Shown here piece after piece: positions 63,362-64,000 of a stretch of DNA of 64,000 nt (positions are counted from its first letter, which is position 1; each line of letters starts with the position of its first letter). A program made the position numbers and the translations under genes. Source of the DNA: Elysia crispata (lineage: Eukaryota; Mollusca; Gastropoda; Plakobranchidae); the NCBI GenBank assembly GCA_033675545.1, contig JAWDGP010003545.1, positions 476,501 to 540,500 on the forward strand, written 5' to 3'. The notes under the pieces were generated by a model that was given only the letters and a program-made list of their open reading frames with translations, did not search any database and was not told the DNA's origin.

Positions 63362-64000
63362 CACACTATGATTTTCATTACTACAAGAAATATAGAGCTG
63401 TATGCTTTATTTAAGTAAAAAAGGAAGTGACTAAGAACTTGGCTTTGCAAAACTCCAATATTTATGAGTATCAAAAGATTTGTAATTCTAGTCAACTGAA
63501 CAGTATTTTAAGATCTCTAAACTGGAAAAGGTAGAAAGAGCATTTGTCTCACAACCAGTTTTCATAAGGTTTTCATAAGGTGAGCATCAAAATTAAGAAT
63601 TTGAGAAACGATACAAAACTGCGAAGAAGATTGATTTCTCTCTTTCTTTTATTTCTAAAAAACTTACAACCAGCATATTCAGAGACAAATTTTGATTATC
63701 TTATACAATTTTCATAATTAAAAAACTCCAAAAAGGCATGCTTTAGTAATTGCATCTTTCAATGTGATTTGAGCAATATGCTACTAGTCAAAACTATGTT
63801 CAAGATATTTTTTTTCAATATCAATTAAATTTTTCCTCAAAACAGTTAAAGCATTGACATTCTCCCTCTTTATCGTAAAACAACATACATTTCAATATAT
63901 TCGATTGCCTGATACCATAAATGAAGCATAAGCTTTTGACTATGACAATCTCAGGAATTTGAATTCCCCATTTCATAAATTTACAGTAATGAAATTTATT
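63360..64000. other. AT-rich sequence, probably intron of the AK9-like gene
   Basis: No exon could be placed; the exon at 63161 starts with a split codon, so the gene must continue to the right. Confidence 0.5.

Overview
The window is an AT-rich stretch of an animal nuclear genome. Genes are split by GT-AG introns, intergenic regions are long, and there are many long microsatellites and decayed DNA transposons. The gene set and repeat style suggest a lophotrochozoan, most likely a mollusc (perhaps a gastropod). That is inference, because no diagnostic marker was found.

Four gene groups could be reconstructed exon by exon. (1) Minus strand, <402-4606: the 5' part of a gene with an unfamiliar ~95-residue N-terminus followed by an NHL-type beta-propeller; it runs off the left edge. 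(2) Plus strand, 14356-25809: a complete seven-exon quinone oxidoreductase of the PIG3 (TP53I3) type, 336 residues. (3) Minus strand, two tandem paralogous ecto-nucleotide pyrophosphatase/phosphodiesterases of the ENPP4/ENPP5 type: ENPP-A (36269-40870, 510 residues) and ENPP-B (52550-56139, 476 residues). Each has four coding exons, identical phase-1 introns and a C-terminal membrane anchor. (4) Minus strand, 60480->63161: the last five exons of a large protein that looks like adenylate kinase 9 (AK9); its 5' end lies past the right edge.

The rest is mostly mobile-element debris and simple repeats. At 7.0-9.0 kb there are LTR-like direct repeats. A DD34D mariner deletion copy lies at 10.0-10.4 kb. 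PIG3 intron 5 holds a composite inverted-repeat element carrying a Penelope-like fragment, and intron 6 holds a TTAA-flanked piggyBac-like element. A pogo/Tigger-like MITE and a foldback element lie at 27.1-28.5 kb, and a hAT-like element with a BED-finger exon at 33.8-34.5 kb. The space between the two ENPP genes carries a degenerate repeat family not recognised here, plus a strong hairpin. Large triplet arrays lie 0.5-0.7 kb upstream of both ENPP start codons; the larger is about 790 bp of uninterrupted AAG.

The genes do not form an operon or shared pathway. PIG3 is a cytosolic NADPH-dependent reductase, the ENPPs are cell-surface or secretory-pathway nucleotide hydrolases, and AK9 would act in cytosol or cilia. 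No wholly new biological system was found. The least-explained items are the composite element in PIG3 intron 5, the repeat family between the ENPP genes, and the alternative end of the NHL gene.
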